NCBI GenBank assembly: GCA_030065915.1
Contig: JASJCQ010000005.1
Location: forward strand, 62,001 to 126,000
Source of the DNA: Woeseiaceae bacterium
Lineage (GTDB): Bacteria; Pseudomonadota; Gammaproteobacteria; Steroidobacterales; Woeseiaceae
Length of the DNA stretch: 64,000 nucleotides
Direction: 5' to 3'
The number at the start of each line of letters is the position of its first letter. Positions within the stretch are counted from its first letter, which is position 1. The notes under the pieces were generated by a model. The model made no database searches. It saw only the letters and a list, made by a program, of their open reading frames with translations, and had not been told where the DNA came from. Positions 17,799 through 26,842 of the stretch are shown here, in pieces. The position numbers and the translations under genes were made by a program.

Positions 17799-18806
17799 CT
17801 ACGGGCTGACGTTTTGGATGTCGATACGCAACAATCGATTCGGCGTCGTAACGTAGAGCTTCGATGACGACGTATCCAGGGTCATGTTGGTGACCTGACC
17901 GAGTGAGATCTTGCCCAGGAGCTCACCCGCCGGAGACAGAACCGCCATGCCGCCAGGAATCGACACGAAGAGAAAACCCGATGGGTGGACCGTCATGCCA
18001 TCGGTAGATCCTTCGCCATCCTCACTCAGATCGCTTGCGTCGAAGAAGACGCTGGATTGACCCGGGCCATCTTCGTCGTCGAGCGGGATCGCAATGATGC
18101 GTTCACTGCCTGCCTCGGAGTTGCTCACATAAAGGGTCGACTGGTCGGGCGACAGCGCAATTCCGTTCGGCTTCTTGAGTTCGTCCGTGACGAGGCTCAG
18201 CTCCCCGGATGGCGACAGCCGAAAAACGCCGAAAAAACCCAGTTCGATATCGGGACTGTTTTCGAAGCCGGCGAGCCCATAAGGCGGGTCGGTAAAGTAA
18301 ACATCGCCGGAGCGGTGAACCACCAGATCGTTCGGGCTGTTGATCGAACTTCCGGCGAACTTTGTCACCAATACGTCGTGGTCGGGAGCCGGGTCATCTA
18401 GCGGTGCCCCCATGCGCGCAAGGCTTCGACGGCCCTGTTGAGCCAACAGGAGCCGGCCCTCCGCGTCGATCGCCAGACCGTTCGATCCGCCCCAGGTTCG
18501 CGGCTTATCGTCCGGCGAGGGCCCCGATGGGGACAGGAAGACGCTCAGACCGTTCGTTGTGTCCCAGCGATAGATCTGGTCGGCGGCCAGATCCGAGAAA
18601 AGCAGCGCATCGAGACTGGAAGCCCATACGGGCCCTTCGGCCCATCCGAAGTCGTTCGCCAGAACCTCGACCTTACTGCCCTTCTTGATTAAATCGTGGA
18701 AGCGCTCGTCGTAAACAACGAAATCGGCATCAACGGTATCCGAGGCCTGACAAGCAGCACCTGCCAGTACAAGTAGCACCAGCAAGCTCGTTCTCATTAA
18801 TCGCAT
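17799..18806 (-). CDS. Exported SMP-30/gluconolactonase-like beta-propeller
   Basis: A 335-aa protein with an N-terminal signal (hydrophobic through LVLAGAAC, possibly a lipoprotein, though the lipobox is not ideal). The body is a six-bladed propeller of the SMP-30/gluconolactonase/LRE family. Candidate metal ligands are Glu57 in WAEGPVW, Asn in SINSPNDL and Asp in GSTDGMTV, with repeated GLAIDAEG and GIALSPDQ-type blade turns. Family members hydrolyse lactones or esters with a divalent metal; here it would act in the periplasm. It is transcribed alone. A second ATG lies three codons downstream, and neither has a good Shine-Dalgarno. Confidence 0.85.
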   Translation of the reverse strand: MRLMRTSLLVLLVLAGAACQASDTVDADFVVYDERFHDLIKKGSKVEVLANDFGWAEGPVWASSLDALLFSDLAADQIYRWDTTNGLSVFLSPSGPSPDDKPRTWGGSNGLAIDAEGRLLLAQQGRRSLARMGAPLDDPAPDHDVLVTKFAGSSINSPNDLVVHRSGDVYFTDPPYGLAGFENSPDIELGFFGVFRLSPSGELSLVTDELKKPNGIALSPDQSTLYVSNSEAGSERIIAIPLDDEDGPGQSSVFFDASDLSEDGEGSTDGMTVHPSGFLFVSIPGGMAVLSPAGELLGKISLGQVTNMTLDTSSSKLYVTTPNRLLRIDIQNVSP

Positions 18807-18975
18807 GGGGAAACTGACATCACAGAAATGCCTCTCATAACTTTGCTCCGGAAAGCCACCGCAATCACCACAAGCGTCGCGTGTGCAGACGCTTGTGGCC
18901 AGGCGCCGTCAGGATAGCAGACATTCGCTGAATGACGGGTAACGGCCAAGAGCGCATAAGCGTTGCCTCCATAGG

Positions 18976-19572
18976 TCAGTCCGCAGCAGGAACGTATGGA
19001 AGCTCCCAAAGTGGAAAAACACGAGTCAATGCGGATAACCCCAGGGGGTGCTTCAGTTTGCCGTTGGCAATGGACTCCCTGAGCTCATCCAATGTCATGA
19101 GGTGAACACGAATTGCCTCACCGGGATCCGGCGCGGGTGCTTGCACGGCTTCGACGCCTTCGACCAACCAGTGGTGACAGAGATTATTGTGGATCGCAGG
19201 GTTCGCCTGTACGGAACCCAGATACCGCCAGTTTCCCTTGCCGAAGCCCGTCTCTTCCAGCAACTCTCGCTTGGCTGCGCACAGCGAATCCTCACCAGCA
19301 TCGACCATGCCCGCAACAGGCTCAATTGTGAGTTCGCCGACACCGAATCGGTACTGCTCCACCATGACGATTTTCCCGGTTGCAGTGACGGCCACGATCG
19401 TCACCCAATCCGAGGTCTCCAGGACCATTCGCTGAAATTCGTCTGAACTGGTTGGATGCCGCATTGTGTCCAGGCGAACCCGAAACAAGGGTATGTCTGG
19501 CCCCGCTTCGCTCGCCAGCCTTTTCCAGCGCAACTCATCGTCATTCATGGTCAATGTCCCATAATCCGGCAT
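18976..19572 (-). CDS. Nudix hydrolase, ADP-ribose pyrophosphatase-like
   Basis: A 198-aa hydrolase with a complete Nudix box from Gly88 to Phe110 (GX5E, X7, REL-EET-G-F). The N-terminal beta-sheet VTIVAVTATGKIVMVEQYRFG and the IEPVAGMVDAGE run before the box match the ADP-ribose/NudF-type subgroup. It would cleave a nucleoside diphosphate-linked compound to AMP plus a sugar phosphate. It is cytoplasmic. Start at 19572; an ATG eight codons later is possible. No partner is adjacent. Confidence 0.88.
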   Translation of the reverse strand: MPDYGTLTMNDDELRWKRLASEAGPDIPLFRVRLDTMRHPTSSDEFQRMVLETSDWVTIVAVTATGKIVMVEQYRFGVGELTIEPVAGMVDAGEDSLCAAKRELLEETGFGKGNWRYLGSVQANPAIHNNLCHHWLVEGVEAVQAPAPDPGEAIRVHLMTLDELRESIANGKLKHPLGLSALTRVFPLWELPYVPAAD

Positions 19573-19693
19573 CAGTTTTCGGCCAACAGCATCGGCGGTC
19601 GCATGTTGCTACATACCGATGGATAGCTCCACTGCATCATTTGCGGTATTTCTAACTCGACCCGGGCCAACTTCTTCCGGCCAAAAGCTGCAG

Positions 19694-20164
19694 CTAGTCT
19701 GACTCCAGTGAACGGGCTGGCGTTTGTCGACACACGTTGCGATCTTCCCACGCAGAGTCGTCAATCTGGATCGACTGATCCGCCCACAATAGTCTTGTCT
19801 CAGAGAACACAAGAGTGAACTTCGATTCAAGCTCGACTGATCCAGTACCGTCGAAGGGAATCTCAACCGTCCAATACTCTTCACCGGAGTGAAACTGTCC
19901 ATAGCGTATCTTCAGGCCATTCAGGTATGGATTGAACAAACCCTCCAGGCATCGATCCGGGATGTCCACATCCTTGTCACGAATCTTCAAGGAGATTTTG
20001 TCCAGTTGACGCGATTCGGTCAGCGAGACAGTAAGCTCTGCACCACCGCGCTCTGAACTTGAAATTGACACCGTATGCCAGGGTAGCGGTACTTCGACAG
20101 AAGCCAGGGAAGCCGATGCGACTCCAATCACCAGAACGAGTAAGGCAACGTTCTTTGAAAGCAC
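19694..20164 (-). CDS. Hypothetical exported protein
   Basis: A 156-aa protein with a Sec signal (about 1-22, VLVIGVASASLA) and a beta-rich mature part (for example AELTVSLTESRQ and WTVEIPFDGTGSVELESKF). Two cysteines (in DRCLEG and NVCRQ) could form a disulfide in the periplasm. The start is GTG with GGAGGGG about 8 nt upstream, a good site. I do not recognise the family. It lies alone between the Nudix gene and a small membrane protein, both on the same strand. Confidence 0.65.
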   Translation of the reverse strand: MLSKNVALLVLVIGVASASLASVEVPLPWHTVSISSSERGGAELTVSLTESRQLDKISLKIRDKDVDIPDRCLEGLFNPYLNGLKIRYGQFHSGEEYWTVEIPFDGTGSVELESKFTLVFSETRLLWADQSIQIDDSAWEDRNVCRQTPARSLESD

Positions 20165-20312
20165 TGCGAATCCCCTCCGCGCTCCGTGTGACCGCCGTCG
20201 GTCAGAAGCCGTCAGTTTAGCTCAGATTACTTAAGTGGCGGCCCGTGGCCAGGAGCAAATGCGCGGTCAATAGTCGCCATGCCGCGGACATACCTCTACG
20301 AAATCCAAAGCC

Positions 20313-20675
20313 TCACCGACCGATCGTGGAGTAGACGACGATCAACGATAGTCCAAGTCCGACAAATACAACGATTGACCATCGCGCAGAAATCGCTTTC
20401 TGACGCCGCGAATTCAGCAACCAGCCCTTCTCCTCATCCGTCAGCTGATCGCCGTACTTCCGCTCGATCTCGTTCAGCTCCTCTAGAAAACTGTCTTTCC
20501 CGAACAGGTGTGTTCGGATCCCCTCTGTATCCTCCCAGATTGGCCCGAGCCTGGTTACGAGGCTTATTTGAAGCTTTGTGTAGAGCGTGAAATGTCGAAC
20601 CCAGGGAATCAGAGAGACGATCAGGGCAACGACGATCAATACGGTCGACGCCGCCCCGGCAGAGAGTAATTGCAC
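20313..20675 (-). CDS. Hypothetical two-helix membrane protein
   Basis: A 120-aa protein with an N-terminal hydrophobic helix (about 10-25) and a C-terminal one (about 100-116). Between them lies a charged helical segment (about 55-95, DSFLEELNEIERKYGDQLTD). Both ends are in the membrane with a cytoplasmic or periplasmic hairpin between. Function unknown. The start is GTG, with AAGGA about 12 nt upstream. It faces away from the divergent mrcB gene. Confidence 0.55.
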   Translation of the reverse strand: MQLLSAGAASTVLIVVALIVSLIPWVRHFTLYTKLQISLVTRLGPIWEDTEGIRTHLFGKDSFLEELNEIERKYGDQLTDEEKGWLLNSRRQKAISARWSIVVFVGLGLSLIVVYSTIGR

Positions 20676-20900
20676 TAGCTACGCATCCTTCTATGCCAGA
20701 ATAAAGTGGGCCGGAAGTCGATATCCTACCGAAATCGGAATGTCGGGCGCCTTGCGGTCAAGAGCAACCACTCGCTTGCCAGGCAACAACCGTGCGGTAG
20801 CTGCACGGTGCTAATCCATCCATGGCGACTCCAGCCTTGATTACTGCCACAATACCGGCATCCTTTCCGCCCTCCGTGACCCGGGCGACCACACTCCCGC

Positions 20901-23189
20901 ATGCAGAAACTGACCAGAATACTCAAACGCGCACCCAAGCGGTCGATCGCCGCGCTCGTTCTCCTCGCGCTGCTGATCCACATGTTGATCGTCGGGACTG
21001 GCGTGATTCGGCAGTTCGAGGATCGCCGTTGGGACATACCCGCAGGCGTTTACGCCGCGCCGCTCGAGCTCTACGCGGGCCTCAGCCTCGATGCGTCGGG
21101 CCTTACCGCAACGCTGGATCAGTTGGGCTTCCAGCAGGCCGTCGCCGTCAATCGCCCGGGCCAGTACCGCGTCGCAACCAACCAGGTCACGCTCTGGACC
21201 CGCGCCTTCCAGTTCTGGGACAAGCTCGAATCGGCCGAACGCTACACCATCAGGTTCGACGACGGCCGCATCCTCGCCATTGACCGCGCCGACGGCCAGC
21301 GCAGCGCGCTGCTCCGACTCGAGCCGATGCGCCTTGGCAGCATCTTCGCCACCCATCACGAGGACCGGCTGCTCGTGGAGCCGGACGCGATTCCACTAAC
21401 GCTCGTCGATGCACTCAAGGCCGTCGAGGATCGCAAGTTCGACCGGCACATCGGCCTGGACCTGACCGCGATCCTGCGCGCAGCGTGGGTGAACCTGAAG
21501 AGCGGCGAGATCCGCCAGGGCGGCAGCACGCTCACGCAACAGCTCGTGAAGAGTTACTTCCTGGACGGACGCAAGACGTTTCGCCGCAAGTACCAGGAAG
21601 CGATCATGGCGGTGGCGCTCGAGCTACGTTACGACAAGCAAGCGCTACTGCACGCCTACGTCAACGAGATCTATCTCGGCCAGCAGGGTACGCGCGCCAT
21701 ACACGGCTTCGGGCTCGCGGCCGAGTTCTACTTCGGCAAGTACCTGTCACAGCTCGAGCTGCACGAGACGGCGCTGTTGATCGCGCTTGTCAAAGGGCCG
21801 TCCTACTACGACCCCCGGCGTCATCCTGAACGGGCGCTGGCACGGCGCAACCTCGTGTTGCAGATGCTGGCCGAGCTCGACATCGTCGATGACGAGGCCG
21901 CCACCGAGTCGATCAACCGAGAACTCGGCGTCACCGCGCGATCGCGCGTCGGCTCACGCTACCAGCCGGCGTACATGGACCTCGTGCGCCGGGAACTCGC
22001 GACGCAATACTCCGACGAGAGCATCGCGAGCATCGGTCTGCGCGTTTTCACAAACCTCGAACCGGGCGTGCAACGACTCGCCGAACAGCAGCTGGTCGAC
22101 GGTCTCAAGCGTTTAGACCCGGCGGATGAATCAGCCGCCGCTCTCGAAGGCGCCGTCATCGTCACGCAGCCGGCGACCGGCGCCGTGCTCGCGATGATCG
22201 GCGGCCGCGACGTCGCCACGGCCGGCTTCAACCGCGCGCTGGATGCGAAGCGGCCCGTCGGCTCGCTGATGAAGCCCTTCGTCTATCTTGCCGCACTCGA
22301 GTCCGGCAACCACACGCTCGCGACATCCATCGAAGATGCACCGATCGACGTCGAGCTCGAGACCGGCGACATCTGGTCGCCGGAGAACTTCTCGCTCGAG
22401 TCGCACGGCGAGGTATCGCTCCTGCAGGCGCTCGCGGCATCCTACAACCAGGCGACCGTTTCGCTCGGCCTGGCAACGGGCGTCGAGGCGCTGGTGGACA
22501 TACTCACCGTTTTCGGCGCCGAAGGCCCTCCACCCGCGTACCCGTCACTGCTGCTGGGCGCGTTCGAACTCGCGCCGTTCGACGTTGCGAGCCTGTACAA
22601 CACGCTCGCGAACGACGGCTTTCGCACTCCGCTCGTCGCGGTGCGCTCGGTCGTCGATACGACGGGACAGCCGTTGACTCGTACCGCGCTCGAGGTGGAA
22701 CAGGTCGCAGACCCCGACGCCGTGCATCAGCTGAACCGGGGGCTCGTCGAAGTCATGCAGCAGGGCACGGGGCGCTCGGCCAAGGCGATACTCCCGGATA
22801 ATCTCGTCGTTGCCGGCAAGACCGGCACGTCGGACGAATACCGGGACAGCTGGTTTGCGGGTTTTAGCGGCGACCACGTGGCCGTAGTATGGATCGGCCG
22901 CGATGACAACGAACCGGCCGGCCTCACCGGCGCTGCCGGCGCCCTGTCCGTATGGGCACCGATGCTGGCAGCCATGTCGACGACCGGCTACCAGCCCGCT
23001 TACTCGGAAGACCTCGAAGCCGTGTGGATCGACTATGATACGGGTCTGAGATCGCGCCGCGGCTGCGGCAACGCCGTGCAGATTCTCGTACCCGCCGGCA
23101 CGCAGCTCAAGAGGCAACCCGGCTGCAGCAACGTGTTCGACGAGATCGGCGATCGGGTGCGCAATGTCTTCGAAGCCCTGACTGAGTAA
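20901..23189 (+). CDS. mrcB: Bifunctional penicillin-binding protein 1B
   Basis: A 762-aa inner-membrane-anchored peptidoglycan synthase. There is one membrane helix (about 16-36), then a UB2H-like domain (about 45-145), as in PBP1b rather than PBP1a. The GT51 glycosyltransferase follows, with EDRKFDRH (Glu176 catalytic) and QGGSTLTQQ (206-214). The transpeptidase carries SLMK (Ser455, Lys458), SYN (514-516) and KTGTS (640-644), so both activities look intact. It polymerises lipid II and cross-links the glycan strands. The UB2H domain is where the E. coli outer-membrane activator LpoB binds; the next gene, 31 nt downstream, is a TPR lipoprotein that may play that role. Confidence 0.95.
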   Translation: MQKLTRILKRAPKRSIAALVLLALLIHMLIVGTGVIRQFEDRRWDIPAGVYAAPLELYAGLSLDASGLTATLDQLGFQQAVAVNRPGQYRVATNQVTLWTRAFQFWDKLESAERYTIRFDDGRILAIDRADGQRSALLRLEPMRLGSIFATHHEDRLLVEPDAIPLTLVDALKAVEDRKFDRHIGLDLTAILRAAWVNLKSGEIRQGGSTLTQQLVKSYFLDGRKTFRRKYQEAIMAVALELRYDKQALLHAYVNEIYLGQQGTRAIHGFGLAAEFYFGKYLSQLELHETALLIALVKGPSYYDPRRHPERALARRNLVLQMLAELDIVDDEAATESINRELGVTARSRVGSRYQPAYMDLVRRELATQYSDESIASIGLRVFTNLEPGVQRLAEQQLVDGLKRLDPADESAAALEGAVIVTQPATGAVLAMIGGRDVATAGFNRALDAKRPVGSLMKPFVYLAALESGNHTLATSIEDAPIDVELETGDIWSPENFSLESHGEVSLLQALAASYNQATVSLGLATGVEALVDILTVFGAEGPPPAYPSLLLGAFELAPFDVASLYNTLANDGFRTPLVAVRSVVDTTGQPLTRTALEVEQVADPDAVHQLNRGLVEVMQQGTGRSAKAILPDNLVVAGKTGTSDEYRDSWFAGFSGDHVAVVWIGRDDNEPAGLTGAAGALSVWAPMLAAMSTTGYQPAYSEDLEAVWIDYDTGLRSRRGCGNAVQILVPAGTQLKRQPGCSNVFDEIGDRVRNVFEALTE

Positions 23190-23220
23190 GTCAGGTCAAC
23201 ACTTAAGGTCAATAATCACG

Positions 23221-23625
23221 ATGCAACATCGGCGGCTCGTACTACTGCTACCCCTCCTCGGCCTCACGGCCTGCGCCAGCGTGCCGCTCGACGAAACGGC
23301 CGGCGAAATCGGCGAACCCCCCGCCGAGGTGGCGGAATCCAGAGCCCAGACCGGCACTGCCGAGGCTATACGCGAACTCGTCGAGAGCAGTCGCACATCC
23401 AGGGCAAGCGGCGATTATTCACAGGCTCTCGCGAACATCGAACGCGCCATCCGCATCGAGCCCCGCAATCCCTACCTGTGGCTCGAGCTCGGCGAGACAC
23501 ACCTGTCCCGAGGCAACACTCAGCAGGCCGCCGCAACGGCGAGGAAGGCGATGAGCGTGGCCGGAGCGGATCGCGTGGCGAAGATGGCTGCGGAAGGACT
23601 GCTTGAGCGAGCGATGGGGCCGTAG
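23221..23625 (+). CDS. TPR lipoprotein, candidate PBP1b activator (LpoP-like)
   Basis: A 134-aa lipoprotein. The signal ends in GLTAC, giving a lipid-modified Cys18, followed by an acidic, flexible linker (about 20-55) and two TPR-like helical pairs (about 57-130, for example YSQALANIERAIRIEPRNPYLWLELGETHLSRGN). The +2 residue after Cys is Ala, which favours the outer membrane. The gene begins 31 nt after mrcB, in the same orientation. In Pseudomonas the TPR lipoprotein LpoP, encoded beside mrcB, stimulates PBP1b; position, size and architecture match, so that function is inferred here. Confidence 0.85.
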   Translation: MQHRRLVLLLPLLGLTACASVPLDETAGEIGEPPAEVAESRAQTGTAEAIRELVESSRTSRASGDYSQALANIERAIRIEPRNPYLWLELGETHLSRGNTQQAAATARKAMSVAGADRVAKMAAEGLLERAMGP

Positions 23626-23839
23626 TGCGATAGAGGCGCGGAGACCTGCGACGGTGGATAGCGGTCTATCGGGACAGCACAATGCCCGGGGGTATCGGCT
23701 CCCAAACGAATCAGGTTGCAATCGCGGCGGCACCGACGATGACAGTCTGTTTCATCCAAAGGCATTTCGCGTTGAGCATAGAACAGGAGCGATTTGAGGC
23801 GTACAGTCCCTACATGCCCGCCTCACCAATACAAAGAAT

Positions 23840-25189
23840 ATGACGGCAGCGACTCATACCCTCTCGGTCCGCGAGAAATTCGGCTACGGCCTCGGCGATT
23901 TCGCTGCAAACATCGTCTACCAGTCGGTGATGGTCTTCCTGCTGTACTTCTATACCGACGTCGTCGGGATTCCCGCCGCCGCTGCGGGCACGTTGCTCCT
24001 CGTCGCACGCATCTGGGATGCCGTCAACGACCCACTCATGGGAACGATCGCCGACCGCACACGCAACAAGCACGGTCGCTTCCGCCCCTGGATCCTATGG
24101 ACAGCAATCCCCTTCGGCGTGATCGCCGTGCTCATGTTCACGACGCCGGACCTGAGTACGACCGGCAAGATCATCTACGCGTACGTGACCTACATACTCA
24201 TGGGCATGATCTACACCGCGAACAATGTGCCCTACGGCGCGCTCTCCGCGGTGATGACGTCCGATCCGGCAGAGCGCACGAAGCTCAATTCCTATCGCTT
24301 CGTGCTGGCCATGGTGGCGACACTGGTCATCAGCGGGCTCACGTTGCCCATGTCGAAATGGCTCGGCGGCGGCGACGAAGCACGCGGATACCAGCTCACG
24401 ATGTTGGTGTTCGCGTCTGTGGCGGTGTTGTGCTTCTACGTGACATTCTACACGACGCGAGAGCGCATCGAACCGCCCAGCGAGCAGAAGACCCCGGTAC
24501 GTGAGGACCTGCGCGACCTGCTGCACAACCGTCCCTGGATCGTGCTGTTCGTTTTAGGTCTGATCACGTTCATCTTCCTGTCGCTGCGGCTGGGCGTTGG
24601 GCTTTTCTACTTCCAGTATTACGTCGGCGACCAGAGCCTGTTTTCGGTGTTCGCGGTTCTTGGCGTCATCGGCGTTATCTTCGGCGTCTTGCTGGCAAAT
24701 CCACTGCGCGAACGTTTCGGCAAGCGGAACGTGTACATCGGGTCCAACCTGTTAGCGGGTCTGGCGATCATGGCGCTATGGCTGCCCACGCCCGAGCAGT
24801 ATCTGTGGGCGTACTTCCTGTCGGCGTTGGTGGGTTTCTTCAGCGGCCCGGCGGTCCCGATCCTCTGGTCCATGTACGCCGACGTCGTCGACTACTCCGA
24901 ATGGAAGTTCGGCCACCGGGCGACAGGCATCATCTTCTCTGCCTCTACCTTCGGGCAAAAATTCGGCTGGGGCGTTGGCGGCGCGCTTACTGGCTGGTTG
25001 CTCGCGCTGTTCAACTACGTTCCCAACGTCGACCAGGCGCCTGAGGCGATCTTGGGCATCAAGCTCGCACTGAGCATCATCCCGGGCACACTCATGGTGT
25101 TATCGATCGTATTGCTCTTCTTCTACGACCTGACCGAAGACTTCATGGAGCGTGTGCAGGCGGATCTCGCAGAGCGGCGCGGCGCATAA
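23840..25189 (+). CDS. GPH-family sugar:cation symporter (MelB-like)
   Basis: A 449-aa inner-membrane transporter with 12 hydrophobic segments. The start EKFGYGLGDFAANIVYQ, the loop IWDAVNDPLMGTIADRT and NNVPYGALSAVMTSD are hallmarks of the glycoside-pentoside-hexuronide:cation symporters (MelB, XylP, YicJ). It would import a sugar or glycoside with H+ or Na+. The substrate is not determinable; the GH31 enzyme about 17 kb away is too far to link. It stands alone. No strong ribosome site precedes the ATG. Confidence 0.88.
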   Translation: MTAATHTLSVREKFGYGLGDFAANIVYQSVMVFLLYFYTDVVGIPAAAAGTLLLVARIWDAVNDPLMGTIADRTRNKHGRFRPWILWTAIPFGVIAVLMFTTPDLSTTGKIIYAYVTYILMGMIYTANNVPYGALSAVMTSDPAERTKLNSYRFVLAMVATLVISGLTLPMSKWLGGGDEARGYQLTMLVFASVAVLCFYVTFYTTRERIEPPSEQKTPVREDLRDLLHNRPWIVLFVLGLITFIFLSLRLGVGLFYFQYYVGDQSLFSVFAVLGVIGVIFGVLLANPLRERFGKRNVYIGSNLLAGLAIMALWLPTPEQYLWAYFLSALVGFFSGPAVPILWSMYADVVDYSEWKFGHRATGIIFSASTFGQKFGWGVGGALTGWLLALFNYVPNVDQAPEAILGIKLALSIIPGTLMVLSIVLLFFYDLTEDFMERVQADLAERRGA

Positions 25190-25192
25190 GAA

Positions 25193-25277
25193 AGGGGTCG
25201 AATCGGTTTCCAGCCGGCTATCCGTCGACGAGCTGCCTGTGCCGGGTCAAACGTCGATTTCCTCGGCTCGACCGCTT
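25193..25277. repeat. GGGGTCGAA repeat, degenerate paired copy
   Basis: The left arm AGGGGTCGAATCGG begins four bases after the stop of the sugar symporter. A weak right arm CTCGGCTCGACC lies at about 25261-25272, before the convergent peptidase gene. This is a decayed member of the intergenic inverted-repeat family described at 45441-45473. Confidence 0.5.
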
Positions 25278-25321
25278 GTCTGGCGGAAGTTCGTCGCCGG
25301 TCGCCCGCATCCCTGCGTCGT

Positions 25322-26728
25322 CTACTCGCGGAAATCCCAGTCCATCTCGGCGGCGAGATAAGCAAACGCTGCGTACGCCGCGATGTTTTGATTCAGATTG
25401 CCCTGGTCGATCTTGTCGAAAGTGTCGTCCGGCGTATGGTGCAGATCGAAATAGTCCCAACCGTTTTGCCTCGGCGTTACCACCGGCACACCCAACCTGG
25501 GCAGCATGGAAATGTCCGGCCCACCGGATGCAAGGTTGTGACCGGGCGAGATACCAAGCGGCTCCAGCACTCGCTGGATGGCGCGTGCATAAGGCAGGGC
25601 ACGGTCACCAAAGCGCGTCTCGAAGCGCCAGATCTTGTCTGCGCCGAAGTCACTCTCCGCGGCGAGGATATGCTGGTCCATCTCGTCCGCATGCCGTTTC
25701 GCGTACGCGAAACCGCCCAGAAGGCCGACCTCCTCCGCGCCGTACAGCACGACGCGGATCGTGCGTCGCGGAGCTTCATCGAGGGACATGATGAGATGAG
25801 CGGCGCCAACCACGATGCCGCAGCCCGCCCCGTCATCGACGGCGCCGGTTCCCAGGTCCCAGCTATCCAGGTGGCAGCCGATCAGTACGATTTCTTCCGG
25901 CCGCTCGCGGCCCACGACTTCTGCGATGACGTTGCCCGAAGGCGCCTCGGGCTGCGTTTCGACCTCGATTTCCAGGCGAACCTTCACCGGTCCGTTTTCC
26001 AGCAATCGAGTGAGCTGTTCTGCATCGGGCGGTGACAGGGCAGCGGCAGGCCCATCGCCGACGGCCGCACTGCGGAACATCATGCCCGTGTGGGCAAAAC
26101 GCCGCGACTGCGTTCCGACCGAGCGAATCAGGCAAGCGAGGCCACCCTTCTGGCTCGTTGTCGTCGCGCAGTTGCGACGCTTGCGCACGGCCATGCCGTA
26201 ACCCGAGCCGTCCTGCGTTCGGGTCATCTTTTCGTCGATGAAGACGATCTTGTCAGAGACGACGTCCGTACTCGCCGCGCGCAGTTCACCCATACTTTCG
26301 AAACGAATCACTTCAGCCTCGACACCGCCCGGCGGCGTCGAGGTAGAACCGCCGAGCGCCGAGATCACCATGTCCTGAGGCGCGGGCGAAACGATGCTGG
26401 CCTTGTCCACGCGCCGCGACCAATAGGGAATTTTGAAAGGCTCGGTGCGGATGTTGGCGAATCCGAGTTCGGCGAGCTTCTGCGTCGACCAAATGCGCGC
26501 CCGCTCCTCCGCTTCCGAACCGGCCAGTCGCTGGCCGACTTCCGTTGTCAGGTCGCGAACGAATTCATAACCTACGTTATCGTCCAGGCCGTTCTGGATC
26601 AGCAGCTCGACGTTCTCACGAACTGCCTCGGGTATGTCCGCAACGTCCTGCGCGTGAACAACCGAAGCCAGCAGGCAAAGACTGGCGAGCCCTGGTTTGA
26701 GCGTGAACGCTCTCTTTCTGTGTTTCAT
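25322..26728 (-). CDS. Exported M28-family zinc metallopeptidase
   Basis: A 468-aa secreted aminopeptidase or carboxypeptidase-like enzyme with a Sec signal (about 1-26, ending VVHAQ). A protease-associated insert (about 135-240) precedes the M28 domain. The expected di-zinc ligands are present: His286 in CHLD, bridging Asp298 in GAVDDGAG, Glu332-Glu333 in YGAEEVG, Asp360 in AESDFGADK and the terminal His near 431 in LHHTPDD. All catalytic positions are intact. It should degrade peptides in the periplasm or outside. It is convergent with the symporter gene, with no link visible. Confidence 0.9.
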   Translation of the reverse strand: MKHRKRAFTLKPGLASLCLLASVVHAQDVADIPEAVRENVELLIQNGLDDNVGYEFVRDLTTEVGQRLAGSEAEERARIWSTQKLAELGFANIRTEPFKIPYWSRRVDKASIVSPAPQDMVISALGGSTSTPPGGVEAEVIRFESMGELRAASTDVVSDKIVFIDEKMTRTQDGSGYGMAVRKRRNCATTTSQKGGLACLIRSVGTQSRRFAHTGMMFRSAAVGDGPAAALSPPDAEQLTRLLENGPVKVRLEIEVETQPEAPSGNVIAEVVGRERPEEIVLIGCHLDSWDLGTGAVDDGAGCGIVVGAAHLIMSLDEAPRRTIRVVLYGAEEVGLLGGFAYAKRHADEMDQHILAAESDFGADKIWRFETRFGDRALPYARAIQRVLEPLGISPGHNLASGGPDISMLPRLGVPVVTPRQNGWDYFDLHHTPDDTFDKIDQGNLNQNIAAYAAFAYLAAEMDWDFRE

Positions 26729-26761
26729 ATCTGTAATCAGCTTCCGGCGATGTCTGCGATG

Positions 26762-26818
26762 GGTCAGAAGCCGCGAGTCTACCTTATATTGCGTGGGCTC
26801 CCGGACTTGGTCAGAAGC
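26762..26818 (+). repeat. Two copies of a GGTCAGAAGC word
   Basis: The 10-mer GGTCAGAAGC occurs at 26762-26771 and 26809-26818, in the short gap between two minus-strand genes. The same word occurs in the intergenic regions at 17614-17623 and 20200-20209. Function unknown. Confidence 0.5.
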
Positions 26819-26842
26819 AGACTCTCATCCGCAACAGACGCC

